From contig CM055092.1 in NCBI GenBank assembly GCA_029204225.1, forward strand, positions 45,764,087-45,828,086: a stretch of 64,000 nt of DNA, given 5' to 3'. Shown here piece by piece: positions 37,880 through 49,100 of this stretch. Numbering within the stretch: position 1 is the stretch's first letter; every line of letters begins with the position of its first letter. The notes beneath the pieces were generated by a model. The model saw only the letters and a list, made by a program, of their open reading frames with translations, searched no databases and was not told the DNA's origin. The DNA comes from Diphasiastrum complanatum (taxonomy: Eukaryota; Streptophyta; Lycopodiopsida; Lycopodiales; Lycopodiaceae). The position numbers were made by a program, and so were the translations under genes.

Positions 37880-39163
37880 ATGTTGGATTATTCTCCTTCC
37901 TACTAATCGACTAATCGATTTTTAATCTTCATCTAACTGTTTATCCAGTTCTGTGCAGATTCTTCCATGTTTTACATAGACTACAAAATTACAAGTGTTT
38001 TTACACAGTCTGTAGAAATACACAGAGTTTGACAACAGTGTCGAGAATTTTCTCTCACTACAAAACACGACACTATCACCTTTTTGCTAATGTCAATTTT
38101 CTCTTGAAGCGACATTGTCAAAAATTGCAAGTAAAAATACAGTGTCACATTTTTCGCATTTTTCGTCTGTCAAGAATTTTGAGTAAAAATTGAGTGTCAC
38201 GTTTTTTGCATTTTTCGTCTGTTAGGAATTGTGAGTAAAAAATTAGTGTTGCATTTTTCAAAATGCCTCAAATGTTAAGGAAAAGACTTTGGCAAAGTGT
38301 GGGGCTAACCCAATATTCAAGAAATGAGATTTTGCGAGACTGTCGCATTTCTCACAAAAGTCGCATTTTTTGCTTTCTCCTTGATGACAGTTACGTTCAT
38401 TTTTGCAGAGTGATAGTCACGTTCATTTATGTAGACAAACTATTTACGGCCAGATGTCACCGCTTATCGGCAAGCAACTTCTGAGAAGAACTGGATGAAT
38501 CCCACCAGACTCCAGTGAACTGGCAGCCGTATTTGATGATCTAATTTCTTAGTATAAATAGTTGTTTATATTTCAACATCTTAATTAGAGATCAAATATT
38601 GAATAGTTAGCTTTCTCTCAAGCCTGCGAGCTTGAACACTCTTGAGCATTCTAGCTCAGTTCTTTAGAGTTGATTAGATATTGTTATTGCGCTTACTGCT
38701 TATCAAAAGTTGCGCTTGATTCAAACTTATATTCTAGCTGCTCAGAGATAGCTTAGGGTACGCGGCTTCGATCCACAACTTGTTGTACTCATTTACATCT
38801 ATTTCACTTTCATACTGAATCAATACTATCTTCTTATTTCGTTCAACTTCGTCTCAGAATGTATGCATTTCTATAATTCTTTGCGACTGATTATTTGTCT
38901 GATAATTCTTTCCGACTGATAAATCAATGCTTCAATGTTTGGCTACGTAATCACTATAGTACTAATGATTTCAAAGTTAGTTACTATAAGATCGAACTGA
39001 TTTTTATCACTATTGTTTTGTTCGAAATTGGTAGGCGTAGTCATGTATGAAGAAAGAGGAAAATAGTTTATTCCGCTGCACACGATACATTTTTTTTCTT
39101 GTCGTTCAAATTCTTTTTATTCGAATCTTATTCGACCTATCTTTTATACACCTCTTTCTAACA
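37880..39163 (+). repeat. copia-4 5' LTR
   Basis: It starts TGTTGGA and ends TCTAACA (inverted, one mismatch), directly before the primer-binding site. It contains three tandem copies of about 50-58 bp (38116-38264) built on GAGTAAAAATT and GCATTTTTCGTCTG. A TATA box lies about 290 bp downstream. The missing 3' LTR prevents confirmation by pairing. Confidence 0.7.
38553..38560 (+). promoter_or_regulatory. TATA box of the copia-4 LTR
   Basis: TATAAATA within AGTATAAATAGTTG. It lies downstream of the triple repeat, as expected for a U3 promoter. Confidence 0.6.
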
Positions 39164-39176
39164 TGGTATCAGAGTG
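39164..39176 (+). other. copia-4 primer-binding site, tRNA-iMet
   Basis: TGGTATCAGAGTG immediately follows the LTR end and matches the tRNA-Met complement over 11 bases. Confidence 0.85.
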
Positions 39177-39352
39177 TTGATTCTTCTTTAAGTCCTAATA
39201 CTATATCAGAGCGCAAGCTCTTATACCTGATATCTTTCACGATATCAAATTATTCTCTAGTTCGAATCAATTTGTTTTGGTATCAAAGAATTGATTTCCA
39301 AATGTAGCACAACATGGTATCTCTCTTAATGTCGTCAGACTAAACTTTCAAA

Positions 39353-40720
39353 TGGATTCTCAAAGTAAAGCCAGTCTTATCGCAGACAAGCTGAATGGAT
39401 CCAATTATCATTTATGGAAATTTAAGATGAAGACTTGCTAATCGCCAATGAGTTATGGGATGTTGGTAGAGGTATCGAAGTGAAACCTGAAAACGACACT
39501 AAAGACTCAAAATGGAAATCGAAGGATGGTAAAGCTTTTGCGGTTATTATCCTCAGTATACCAAATACTCAAATTGGCCACATAGTTGAAGCTAAAGCTT
39601 TGAAAGAAGTTTAGGACATCCTGAGCTCACTATATGATGTGAGAGACGTAACTACTAAGTTACATCTTCGAAAAAAATTCTTCACACTCAAGATGTAGAA
39701 TATTGATTCTCTTCATAATCATATTAACTAGATTAAGAATCTCTTGCAACAGATGGGCGTTGTCGGATCAGTCATGGATCAAAACGCAATCATGACATTG
39801 CTTTCAAGCCTGCCCTCTACGATGAGAACTGGGTGATGATCATCACGACACACTCAGATTTAACTCTTACTAGAGTTATCACTATGTTGCTGCAAGAAGA
39901 TAATTGAAGAAGTCAAGACTTTGTCCTCCTCTTCGTCTCATGCTCTATATGTCAACAAGGGCTCAAAACGATAGAAGCAAAAAAGTTCCAAGCAGTTTGC
40001 ATCGAATCAGAAACAGACTCAAAGTCAAGAACAATCATTCATCAAAGAAGAAAATATTTTGCAAGTATTGCAAACACAATAATCATGAGATCCAAGATTG
40101 CCAAATTCTCAAAGCAAAGAATGCAGCCAAACAACTTGATCAACAAGCAAATACAATTACAGCATCTTCTGAAGTCGAAATGGACGAAGGCTCTTTTATG
40201 GTCAAAGACAAATACGCAAATTCGAATGATTCGTGGTTTCTGGATTCCGGAGCTACTCAACATATGACCAGTCATCGTGAGATTTTCCAATCCTATACAT
40301 CTTATAGCACAAAGAAGTATTTTCATCTTGGTAATGATAGTACTTACACTATTGAAGGTGACGGTACTGTAAGATTGAGATTCCAGCATGATCAATTCAA
40401 ACTACTGTCAAAAGTCTTGTATGTTTCTGAACTCTCTACAAATCTGTTATCAATAAGTAGAATTACAGATTTAGGTCACAAGGTGGAGTTTGAGTCTGAT
40501 CAATGCAGAATTATCGATAGGAGTAGTAAAATCCTTGCACTCGGCAAGAGACATGGATACTTATATAGATTGGCACATTGTTATTTTCGATTCTAGTCAA
40601 GCCTTGAAAACCTCTGTTCTTGTCAATAAAGCATTACTATGGCATCATCACTTAGGACACTTGAATTATACATATGTTTCGAACATGTCCAGACAATCCC
40701 AGCATGAATGGAAGATCCAC
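39353..40720 (+). pseudogene. copia-4 gag, protease and pre-integrase
   Basis: Gag starts MDSQSKASLIADKLNGSNYH near 39353 and soon meets stops. A later part holds the zinc knuckle CKYCKHNNHEIQDC, the protease WFLDSGATQHMTSHREIFQS and LLSKVLYVSELSTNLLSI, then KVEFESDQCRI and pre-integrase WHHHLGHLNYTY in another frame. Several stops and frame changes make it non-functional. Confidence 0.88.
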
Positions 40721-42963
40721 ATCTAACTCTAACATCCGTTAACCCTAAGCATTAACACTACAACCATTAACACAACGCATCCATTAACACTACGATCCAC
40801 AATGAAGATAGCTTACTCTTTCTCTCTCTCCCCTTCTCTCTCACAAACAACATAAGAACATGCAATTCCAATAATATTCAAATCCAACAATTAACAAATG
40901 CAACAAAAGCATGAGAGATGGAGGAAAAAGATAGAGAGCAAGGACATTCACAAATCCATTCCATAAGAGAACCAATATGCTTGTATTGAAATGAGGATAT
41001 GAACATGTGTAGCAAACTCGAGTTTGCTCTTTTTTATAGTGGAGAGGAGGGCCTTGGTCTCAAAATCCTATTGGCCTATTTCTACCTCCCTAACTATTCA
41101 AACTTAAAAAAGAGTGGGAACCCATTCAAAATTGGAGGGAACCAATTTGAATTTGAATTTGAATCAATTCTAGTGGGAGTCCCAACTTTATTCACTAACT
41201 TGCCATAGGAAAAAGCTTAAGTTTATCTTGAGGAAAAACTTCGCCATGGACTTCACAACATTTTGCATAGATCTGGAGAAATCTAACTAGACCTGTTAAT
41301 CCATTATATTTGGGTAAATCCAAACGGGTTGCTCTCCTAACAATGATTGGATTGACTCCCTAAGGAGCAGCTCCTGGAGCAGCCATCTTTACAAATTAAA
41401 TCAAGCAGACAATGAGATTGGATCTAGATTTTTTCAATCAGAAACTATATCAGTTCAGATCTGCAAAATTTCTTTCACTTGACAAGAATCAAGTTCCTTA
41501 AACTGTGAAAAAGATTCTACAATCAAGCGATCGACACTTTTCAAAATGAAGATTTCTCAGAATCAGAGTTAAATTGAACCAGATTTGACAAAAAATTTGA
41601 TAGAGACTTGATCTGGAAAATCAAAACCTAAAAATAGTATTGGCGAAAGTTTCCTAGATGAAAGTTGACTCGGCAAAGGTTCAACAATATTATTTTTAGT
41701 AAAAACTCTTTGATCAGGTTTTTTTTGACAGTTTTAATGGAAATAACCTTCGCCGAACTCTCAAACAGAGAATCTAACTCAGATAAGTCTAGGGTAGAAC
41801 TGGCGAAGGTTTCTAACACATAGAGATACAATTCATGTAGTTTGTCAAGGGTAAAAATAGAGATTTTTTGTGATCTTGATGTTATGATAAATTACTATAA
41901 ATAACATAACCAAAAAACTCGACGAAGGATTTGACAAAAATAAAGAGTAATACTGGTATTTTTGCAAAAAAGAGATTCGTTTTGACAAAAATAGGACAAT
42001 ATGACACTGATCCTCTAAGATACCTTCTATTTTTGGTATTATTCTTCGTCGACCTGTCAATAGATAGATCTGGATCAAACCTATGCATAGTGAATCGAAC
42101 GAAGATTCTTTTTCTTATATTTTTAGGGTTTTGATGATTTTTTTGTATTTTTTGATAGTTTTTCTGATGTTTCTGGAAATTTGCTAGAAAAGAATGTTCG
42201 CCCTTCAAATTGAAGGTTTTGTGATAAAAAAATAAGGTGCCTGCAACTCGGTGAACATTTCCTAAAAGAGGATAAAAAGTTATCAGCTCTGATGACGATT
42301 TTTGTCTCCTTTTGACCAAGATCTGGCAGATTTGACCGATTTTTGTTGTTTTTTTTAATATCTCAGATCCAGATGGATCTTAAGATTGGTGATCTAAGTA
42401 ATTGTCCCTGTTCGATAATCATATTAGATCTCAAACAAGCAAATCCACTCAAATCAGACAAAATCACTTCCAAACTAACCCTAAATGCAGTTTTAACACT
42501 ATTCATGCCACGACAAGATGCCTAATGCAAGCTAACCATCCAACAAACATGTGCGAACTGAAAAATTGGCGTAGCTCCTTGGCAATGACACCAAAATTAT
42601 TGTGGGTTTCTTTCCTAGCCTATTCTCAACCCAAGATCCAAGCAATCTAGCATCAAGGAGATAAAGTTAGTTGTCACGCGTAGGTTCATTCCCATGAGAG
42701 CGATAACATATTTCAGATTTCAGCATGAATGGAAGATCCACATCTAACTCTAACATCCATTAACCCTAAGCATTAACACTACGCATCAATTAACACTACG
42801 ATCCACAATGAAGATAGCTTACTCTTTCTCTCTCCCCCCTTCTCTCTCACAAAAAACATAAGAATATGCAATCCCAATAATATTCAGATACAACAATTAA
42901 CAAATGCAACAAAAGCATGAGAGATGGAAGAAAAAGATAGAGGGCAAAGACATTCACAAATCT
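40700..42963 (-). mobile_element. non-coding LTR-type remnant with tRNA-Asp-like primer site
   Basis: Direct repeats of about 250 bp (40700-40958 and 42721-42963) share AGCATGAATGGAAGATCCAC, AACACTACGATCCACAATGA and ACAATTAACAAATGCAACAA. Between them is about 1.7 kb without coding sequence. At 42576-42593 the minus strand reads TGGTGTCATTGCCAAGGA. This differs from the tRNA-Asp primer site TGGCGCCGTTGCCGGGGA only by five C-to-T/G-to-A transitions, and it faces an LTR to its right. This suggests a minus-strand, LARD-like non-autonomous element. Outer ends are truncated on both sides. Confidence 0.55.
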
Positions 42964-44765
42964 ATATCGGCCAATTGAGGAGTTATAGAATTTAATAAGG
43001 TCAACTTGAATTTTTTTCCCTAGTATTGGACAATTCATTTATAATAGATTGATTTGTATTTTGTTGAGCATTTGCTTTTAACTACTTGCAAAATCCACTG
43101 TAGTCATTGCGCATCAATGGTTGAGTAATTTAAGTTAGCTTTTCATTTAACTGCTCTAAACGTTTGATATTGCTGCAACACAGATGTTGCTTGTTGGAGC
43201 AGCTACGTGGATGAGCCAATAAACCTCTTGGCTGATATAACTGGTTGATGGACTTAAACAAACCGAAGTCTAGAACCAATTCCCAAGCTAAAAGAGATTA
43301 ATATTAAATTTGAAGTAAGATTTTGGCCTTAAGAGATCAACTAGCCTTTTAACAAAATCCTTGTGATGATCATTGTACATGGAATAGATAGAGAGAATGG
43401 AGACGCATCAAGTTGCAATAGTCGAATGATTTACGAGTGTGATTGGTAACCACGAGCATAGATGGGATTATTACTACTAGATTGTTAGAACAATTAGGCA
43501 CTCCCAAACCTTGAGTTTCCAAGCAAAAAAGCCCCACATTTTATACCCTATATCCATAATTAACTCTCAAACTTGAGCATCAGTAAATGCATTATCCGTT
43601 TACCTTATTTCGATGGTCAACTCAACTACAAAGCAAAAACAGACACATTTCCAAACCTTGAATTTGAAAGAAAAAGACCTAGTGATAGCCCATTCATCCA
43701 TCACCCTCAACCTGATGCATTGGTAAATTTGTTCAGTTGGTTACCTGCTAAAAATGTGGAATGGTGCTTTGTATCAGGGGGAGCCCACCAAGGATGTCGA
43801 TGACGTAAATTTGTTTAATTGATTGCTTGCTAAAAAGGTGGAATGATGCTTTGTATATGGGTGGAGCCCACCAAGGATGTTGATGACTCTGACAATGTGT
43901 GTGCAGAAGTATCAAAATGGTAAAAAACCATTGATGCAACATTTATATTTCCAAAAAGGTGAAATATGTGTGGATGGAGCCCACTACCCAGCTTCCAATT
44001 CCAACTTTGCTTTCTGCTGCCAGCTGTTTGATGAGATGGAACGAACAATGAATTGCCAACTGCCCACACACCACACTTGTCAATGTGAGCTTGTGCATCG
44101 ACGTTGAGCAGAACATTGAGTTTGATGATCGTTGAGTAGGCTGCAGAACATTGAACTTTGATCAATGTGAGATCATCGAGATGGCACGAACCTGTGCAAT
44201 GAGTTGCCAAAAACCTGGACATGGGAACAACGTTGCACCCGTCACAAGAAAACCTGCACACATGTCTTGTTCGCCAAACATAGAGCAAAAGTGCCACCTA
44301 CCAAACCTGCTCACATGCGCTTTCACAGGTTGTTGGAGGTCAGACAAAGAGCACAACCCGTGCTCTCCAAGAGCTAATATCAATCTTTTCTGCAAACCCT
44401 GTCACGCGATAACGGGCTAAAGCGGGTCTGACGCTGCCATGGAAAGGGCCGTGCTCACTCGTTCACCCATTGTTAACGTCGTTCTGAACAAGTGAACAAG
44501 TGACATGGAAAGGGCCCCTTAAGAGAGCTCATGGGGTCAAAAACACCAACTTCCTCATTAACATTATTGGATGAATTTGAGTCTCCTACTTCAACACACT
44601 CACTCAACCTCCTTTCGCCGGCCGGCCCCTAACACGGCAGCCTCGTTCCCGTCATTTTTTCTCTCTTGGACTCTTCTTTAGGTCTTAATGCCACAAAATA
44701 CTCTACATTCAACCATTGGATTTTTGCCAAGTGGCATGATCACCACCTGGACTCTTTTTAATGGT
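42964..44765. other. region upstream of the DP gene, no gene recognised
   Basis: Only short open frames occur. It holds the 82 bp tandem repeat at 43725-43889 with a partial third copy near 43955-43985. GC content rises toward 44600 (CTTTCGCCGGCCGGCC near 44617), the approach to the DP promoter. Confidence 0.5.
43725..43889. repeat. 82 bp tandem repeat, two units plus a partial third
   Basis: Units at 43725-43806 and 43807-43889 share AAATTTGTT, GCTAAAAA.GTGGAATG.TGC and GGAGCCCACCAAGGATGT. A partial third copy (AAAAAGGTGAAATATGTGTGG, then GGAGCCCAC) lies near 43955-43985. Confidence 0.85.
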
Positions 44766-44771
44766 CTATTC

Positions 44772-44778
44772 TATAAAA
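44772..44778 (+). promoter_or_regulatory. candidate TATA box of the DP gene
   Basis: TATAAAA within TTCTATAAAACGTGG, followed by a CT-rich leader (44850-44960) and a region with several plausible untranslated exons and introns before the first supported coding exon. A second TATAAG lies at 44799. Confidence 0.4.
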
Positions 44779-45860
44779 CGTGGCAGAATCTGAGGGTGTA
44801 TAAGAGGATCCAACGGTTGTGGAGCTTAAATGAACGCGTGCCAAAGATACCAGGCTCCCTCTCTTTGCTCTTCAAATGCGTTGGAAAAGCAGAAGCATTG
44901 CTTCGATCATCGTCTTCTTCTTAACAAGAGCTCTCTCTTCTTCTACTTCTACCCCTCACCTGCCATCGATCTTCTTCTATATTCTCCAAGTATTTCAGAA
45001 ATCTTTCGTCTCTGATTTGGGTTTCTGGAATAGCCTTTTCTTGCAGGACATGCAGATTGCTTAATCGTCTCAAAGCATGGTGTGAGGAGTGCAATCGGTT
45101 TCCATCAGCGGAAGATCTGAATTAGGGTTCAATCGATCCGGGCATGGGCATTGGTCCAGCCTTTGCATCATGCTTCCCAATCCAGGTGCTGTTCTGCAGG
45201 CCTTTCCTGGTCTACGGCTTTACTTGCCTGAAGATTTTTCTGCTTTTGTTTGTATGCAGATTGATCTTTTTGTTAGTTTTGCTAAGTCTTTTTGTTAGGT
45301 GTTTAAGTAAAATCGGAGCCGCTGACGGAGTGTATGTTTCGTACGGACTGTAGTTCAAGGAACTAGTTTCTGATGTGCCATGGTTTTAAAACTCTAGTTA
45401 CTATGTAATTTAGCGCAGCCGTTCCTTAATCAGGAGAACAGAAAGGATCCCTTTTTATCTTTTCTTTTTGTCTGCAGAATAATAATATAATGGCTATACT
45501 TGATTCCGTGCTTCATTTTGCAATGCGTACGCTGTATGTACTCAGTTCACACAAGTTTTTCGCTCGTTGAACCTGGATGAGCAAATCTGCTAAGATTTAA
45601 CTTTTTTTACTTAGATGTGCAAGAGGACACTTTACAAGGCTTGTGGTGACGGTATGCAGGGGTGCAATGGCTGTTTTCTATATGATTTATCTGCTTTTCT
45701 GAAGTTAGAACATTCCAAAGAGCTAGTTGATAGTGATGAAAGGGCACCGTGCAATTTGATCTTTTTCTGGTTTTCTTACTAATCTGACGTTTTGCTACAA
45801 AAAATCGAAGATATTTGTCTGCTTTAGGCCTTACATAACACGTTAAGGAGGCTGAACAAG

Positions 45861-46130
45861 GAAGCTCATGCTTCTCAAGCCAAAATTCTCTTCACACTGT
45901 GAGAGATAGCGTAATTGGTGCAGAATTACTAAAACGGCGTACTCTCACAGGATCGACAACCAAAGGAGTTACAAGCTCACTCCTTACCAAGGCTCGCAGA
46001 AATTCATGGGTTGAGGCAGCAACCCTATCTAAGGGCAATACTAACTTCTTTCGCAGTGATTTTCCAGAATTAGGCAGCTGTAATGCAGAGGACCTACCCC
46101 TCCAGAATGGCAGAGAGAACTTTTCCAATG
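45861..46130 (+). CDS. DPB: probable N-terminal coding exon of DP
   Basis: Open in the frame [20 protein letters not shown] ... [11 protein letters not shown]. It ends at AATG/GTGAGT in phase 1, which fits the phase-1 acceptor at 48545 to give [12 protein letters not shown]. The exon has no Met. An upstream mini-exon starting ATG at about 45615 (MCKRTLYKACGD, donor GACG/GTATGC, phase 1) would join in phase but has no homology support. The acceptor at 45860 is weak. Confidence 0.5.
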
Positions 46131-49100
46131 GTGAGTTTCATAATAAGCTTCAAGCCTCATCATTACAAGCGCTTTAAAAAGTTATCTTCTGAAATAGATC
46201 CGAGGAAAAAGTGTAAAGAGAGACTTGTGCCTTTGTCCAACTTTGCATCGACTGTCTTTCTAGCTTTTCACCCTTTTTTGCTGTTATCCTCACCATTTAT
46301 TGGCAACCACACATTTGTTCTTTTGTTTGAGACTGTATTGTGGATTTTATCATCTTTATACAGTTTTTTTTTTTCAGTTTGAAGCTCTTTCCAAAAAAAC
46401 GTAAGATTGCGTGAGATGAATTGAGCTTGAGAATGTCAATGCTTAGTATGGAGACACACATCAAGCAAGTTCTGGCTTTCTGAAAATGAATACGAAGATG
46501 GCTACACAAGTTTTCAGTTTGTGGAGTCCATGGCTTAGAGTAATTTAATATTTATTCAACTGCTTGGTACTTGAAAATCAAGCTTTTATGAGATTCTAAT
46601 GATGTTTATTCTGCAATAATCTCGTAGAAATCTTAATCACCTTTTTTATGAAATCCCTTCTGTTTTTCAATCTTATATTGAACATGCTTATTCCCACGAA
46701 AATGATTTTGGTTCTTGAATCAAAATATAGAATGAAGAGGATTGATACCGAATAAACTGGCCATTAGATTGTTTCCACATACTCAATGAGCTAGGAGTCT
46801 TTCAAGAGAGTCCAAATGCTTGTAGTGAATGATTGTGCTTTTCATGTCAATCTTTGTCCATGCTTGACAAGATAGACTGAGGTCACCACAAGTTGGTGCC
46901 AAGCCATTACAAATGTACTATTAACTATCATGGATATTTGCCAAATGTCACTTTCATATATAGTAGTTGACATATCAAACCAACTTCCAAGAGTAAACAT
47001 ACATATACTTAGTACTCACAGTGAACCTCATGCAACTACACAATCTGCGTAGCTGTGATCAAAGGTCCCAAAGGTATGTCAGGCTCACCACGATCCTACC
47101 ATTGTACTAGAACTCGTATACAATAGATGTAGGGCTTCCTCACCACGTGCCAAGAAATCCCAAGCACCACATCAAAGCGCGCCAAATGGGTTGTCTTAAG
47201 ATCTAACTCCTTAGTGTAACTTTGAATGGTTACAGACATACCACAACATTGGCATCCCATACTTCTGCACCCTTTGTGCACCGGTACTGGGATGGTTGTG
47301 TGCTCACTCTTAATCTCTTATGTTGGAGGTAATTACATTATGTGAGGACCCAATGTCAAATAGAATAAGCACGTCTCTACCACACAACTGTTCACACATA
47401 ATAGTCAATGAAGTACAAGGAAGTTGATACCTGTGTTGATCCGCCCTCGACAACTGCGATATCGGAACTGAATCCATCTTGTTGTCATTGGCACATTCAT
47501 CAAACGTGGAGCGCCTTGTGGTTCCTCTTGCTCTAGCTCTTCGATTTGCATTGATGTAGCTCTCAATTGTAGGTGGTTTGCATCGGGTCATGTGAGCACT
47601 CCTTCCACCTATGTCGTACTAGACATCCAAAGTACAAGTTTACTTTCTTTGTCCACTCCAAGTCCTGCGGCGACAGCATAGAAGAGCGCTGGCCCCCTTG
47701 GGTATTAGACGTCCTAAATTGCCCTTTGCCTTCCGAGACATCACCAACTTTACCTTTTTGTCACTAGGAATCTGGATTGACTTCTAAACTTAATAAACTT
47801 AGGCTGATAGCCACCCAATTTAGGTGCTTCAGGCTCCTTGGCCAATTCACCATCTTCATTACAAATGGCCATCTGAAGCCCCTTCCTCTGAAGGCTGTGA
47901 GTTTGGGTTAGTCATTTGCAATCATAGAGGTAGCTCCTTCAGGATCAATTTTACTCAACAACTAAGGTCCACTAGGAGCGAATATATTGATCCATACCCA
48001 CAATTTTAGATCTATGTGGTTTATTTGCTACTCCTTTCTTCTCCAGTATCGGCACATCAGGGATGCTGACCATATTATGGGCTATGAAACGGACTACCTA
48101 TTACGTCCTAAATGGATTCTAAATCAGGAAAATGTTTTGTAGTAATAACACTCAAAAAAAGCTAAAGACATGAAAAGTACAAACTCTTCAGTGATAAACT
48201 AGAGTCTTTAGAATGTAGTTTTCTTCTTCAATGGCCTTTCAGAGCTTTCACCGTCACTCTAAATGCAGTGCTTTTCTGATTGATCAAATAGAAGCACCAT
48301 ATGGGGCTCTTGTACCTTTGTAAATGGTTTGATTATATTTGGTTTACAACATGCATAACATTTGCTCTGGTAGAGGATACCCTTATATCCTAGATCTGGA
48401 TATGATTTGTTTAACCTTTTGCTATAGGTTTTTGATCTGATGAAATTTAGAAACATTGCCATCTCTTCCTCTATGTGTAGAGATAGCTTTTGATACGAGT
48501 CTGTTATTTGTGTAATGTTGCTGAGAACTTTGGTCATTCCGCAGCTTCTGGGCCCTCCGTTTCATTAGAAAGTGGAAGCAGTGGCTCTCCATCTTTGGGC
48601 AGCAATGCTGCTCTGGCTGCTCCTGAACTCAACAGCCTGGCAGGACGACTTCAGAAGTTGGAAGGACTTGGAGATGAACTTGACTCTCCAGATGGTCTTG
48701 GGTAAGTGGACAAGCAGTAGGTTGTCAACCTTTTTTTCCTAAAACTAAGCTGTTTTGACTTGATGTCTTGGGTATAAGCATACAAACAAAAGTCATAGAG
48801 ATTCCTAAGTGCTTGCCAACACAAAGTGAAACACAGCTTTCTTGATGCAATGATCAACCCGATTCACAATTCTGTCCATGAGTAGCTCATGCCTTGAGAC
48901 TGTCAAACTTCGCTGAGAAGAATGCTGGATCACAGTTTTAGTCGGCTTTCCACAGATTTTCAGCTATTTTGTGCACTATTCACATGCTAGCATAATCACG
49001 CTAAAACATATTAATTCAGGCGAAAGAAAAAGCGTGGTCAGCGTTCCTTGGTTGGAGGAAGAGGAGGCAAGGGTCTTCGGCATTTTAGTTTAAAAGGTCA

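Larger units (their letters stand above)
37880..40699 (+). mobile_element. copia-4: plus-strand copia element, 3' half lost
   Basis: A 5' LTR (37880-39163), a primer-binding site and a decayed gag-protease-pre-integrase region. The coding part stops at WHHHLGHLNYTYVSNMSRQS near 40699, where an unrelated repeat begins. RT, RNase H and the 3' LTR are missing. It is closely similar to copia-3 over gag and protease but in the opposite orientation, and appears to have inserted into it. Confidence 0.82.
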
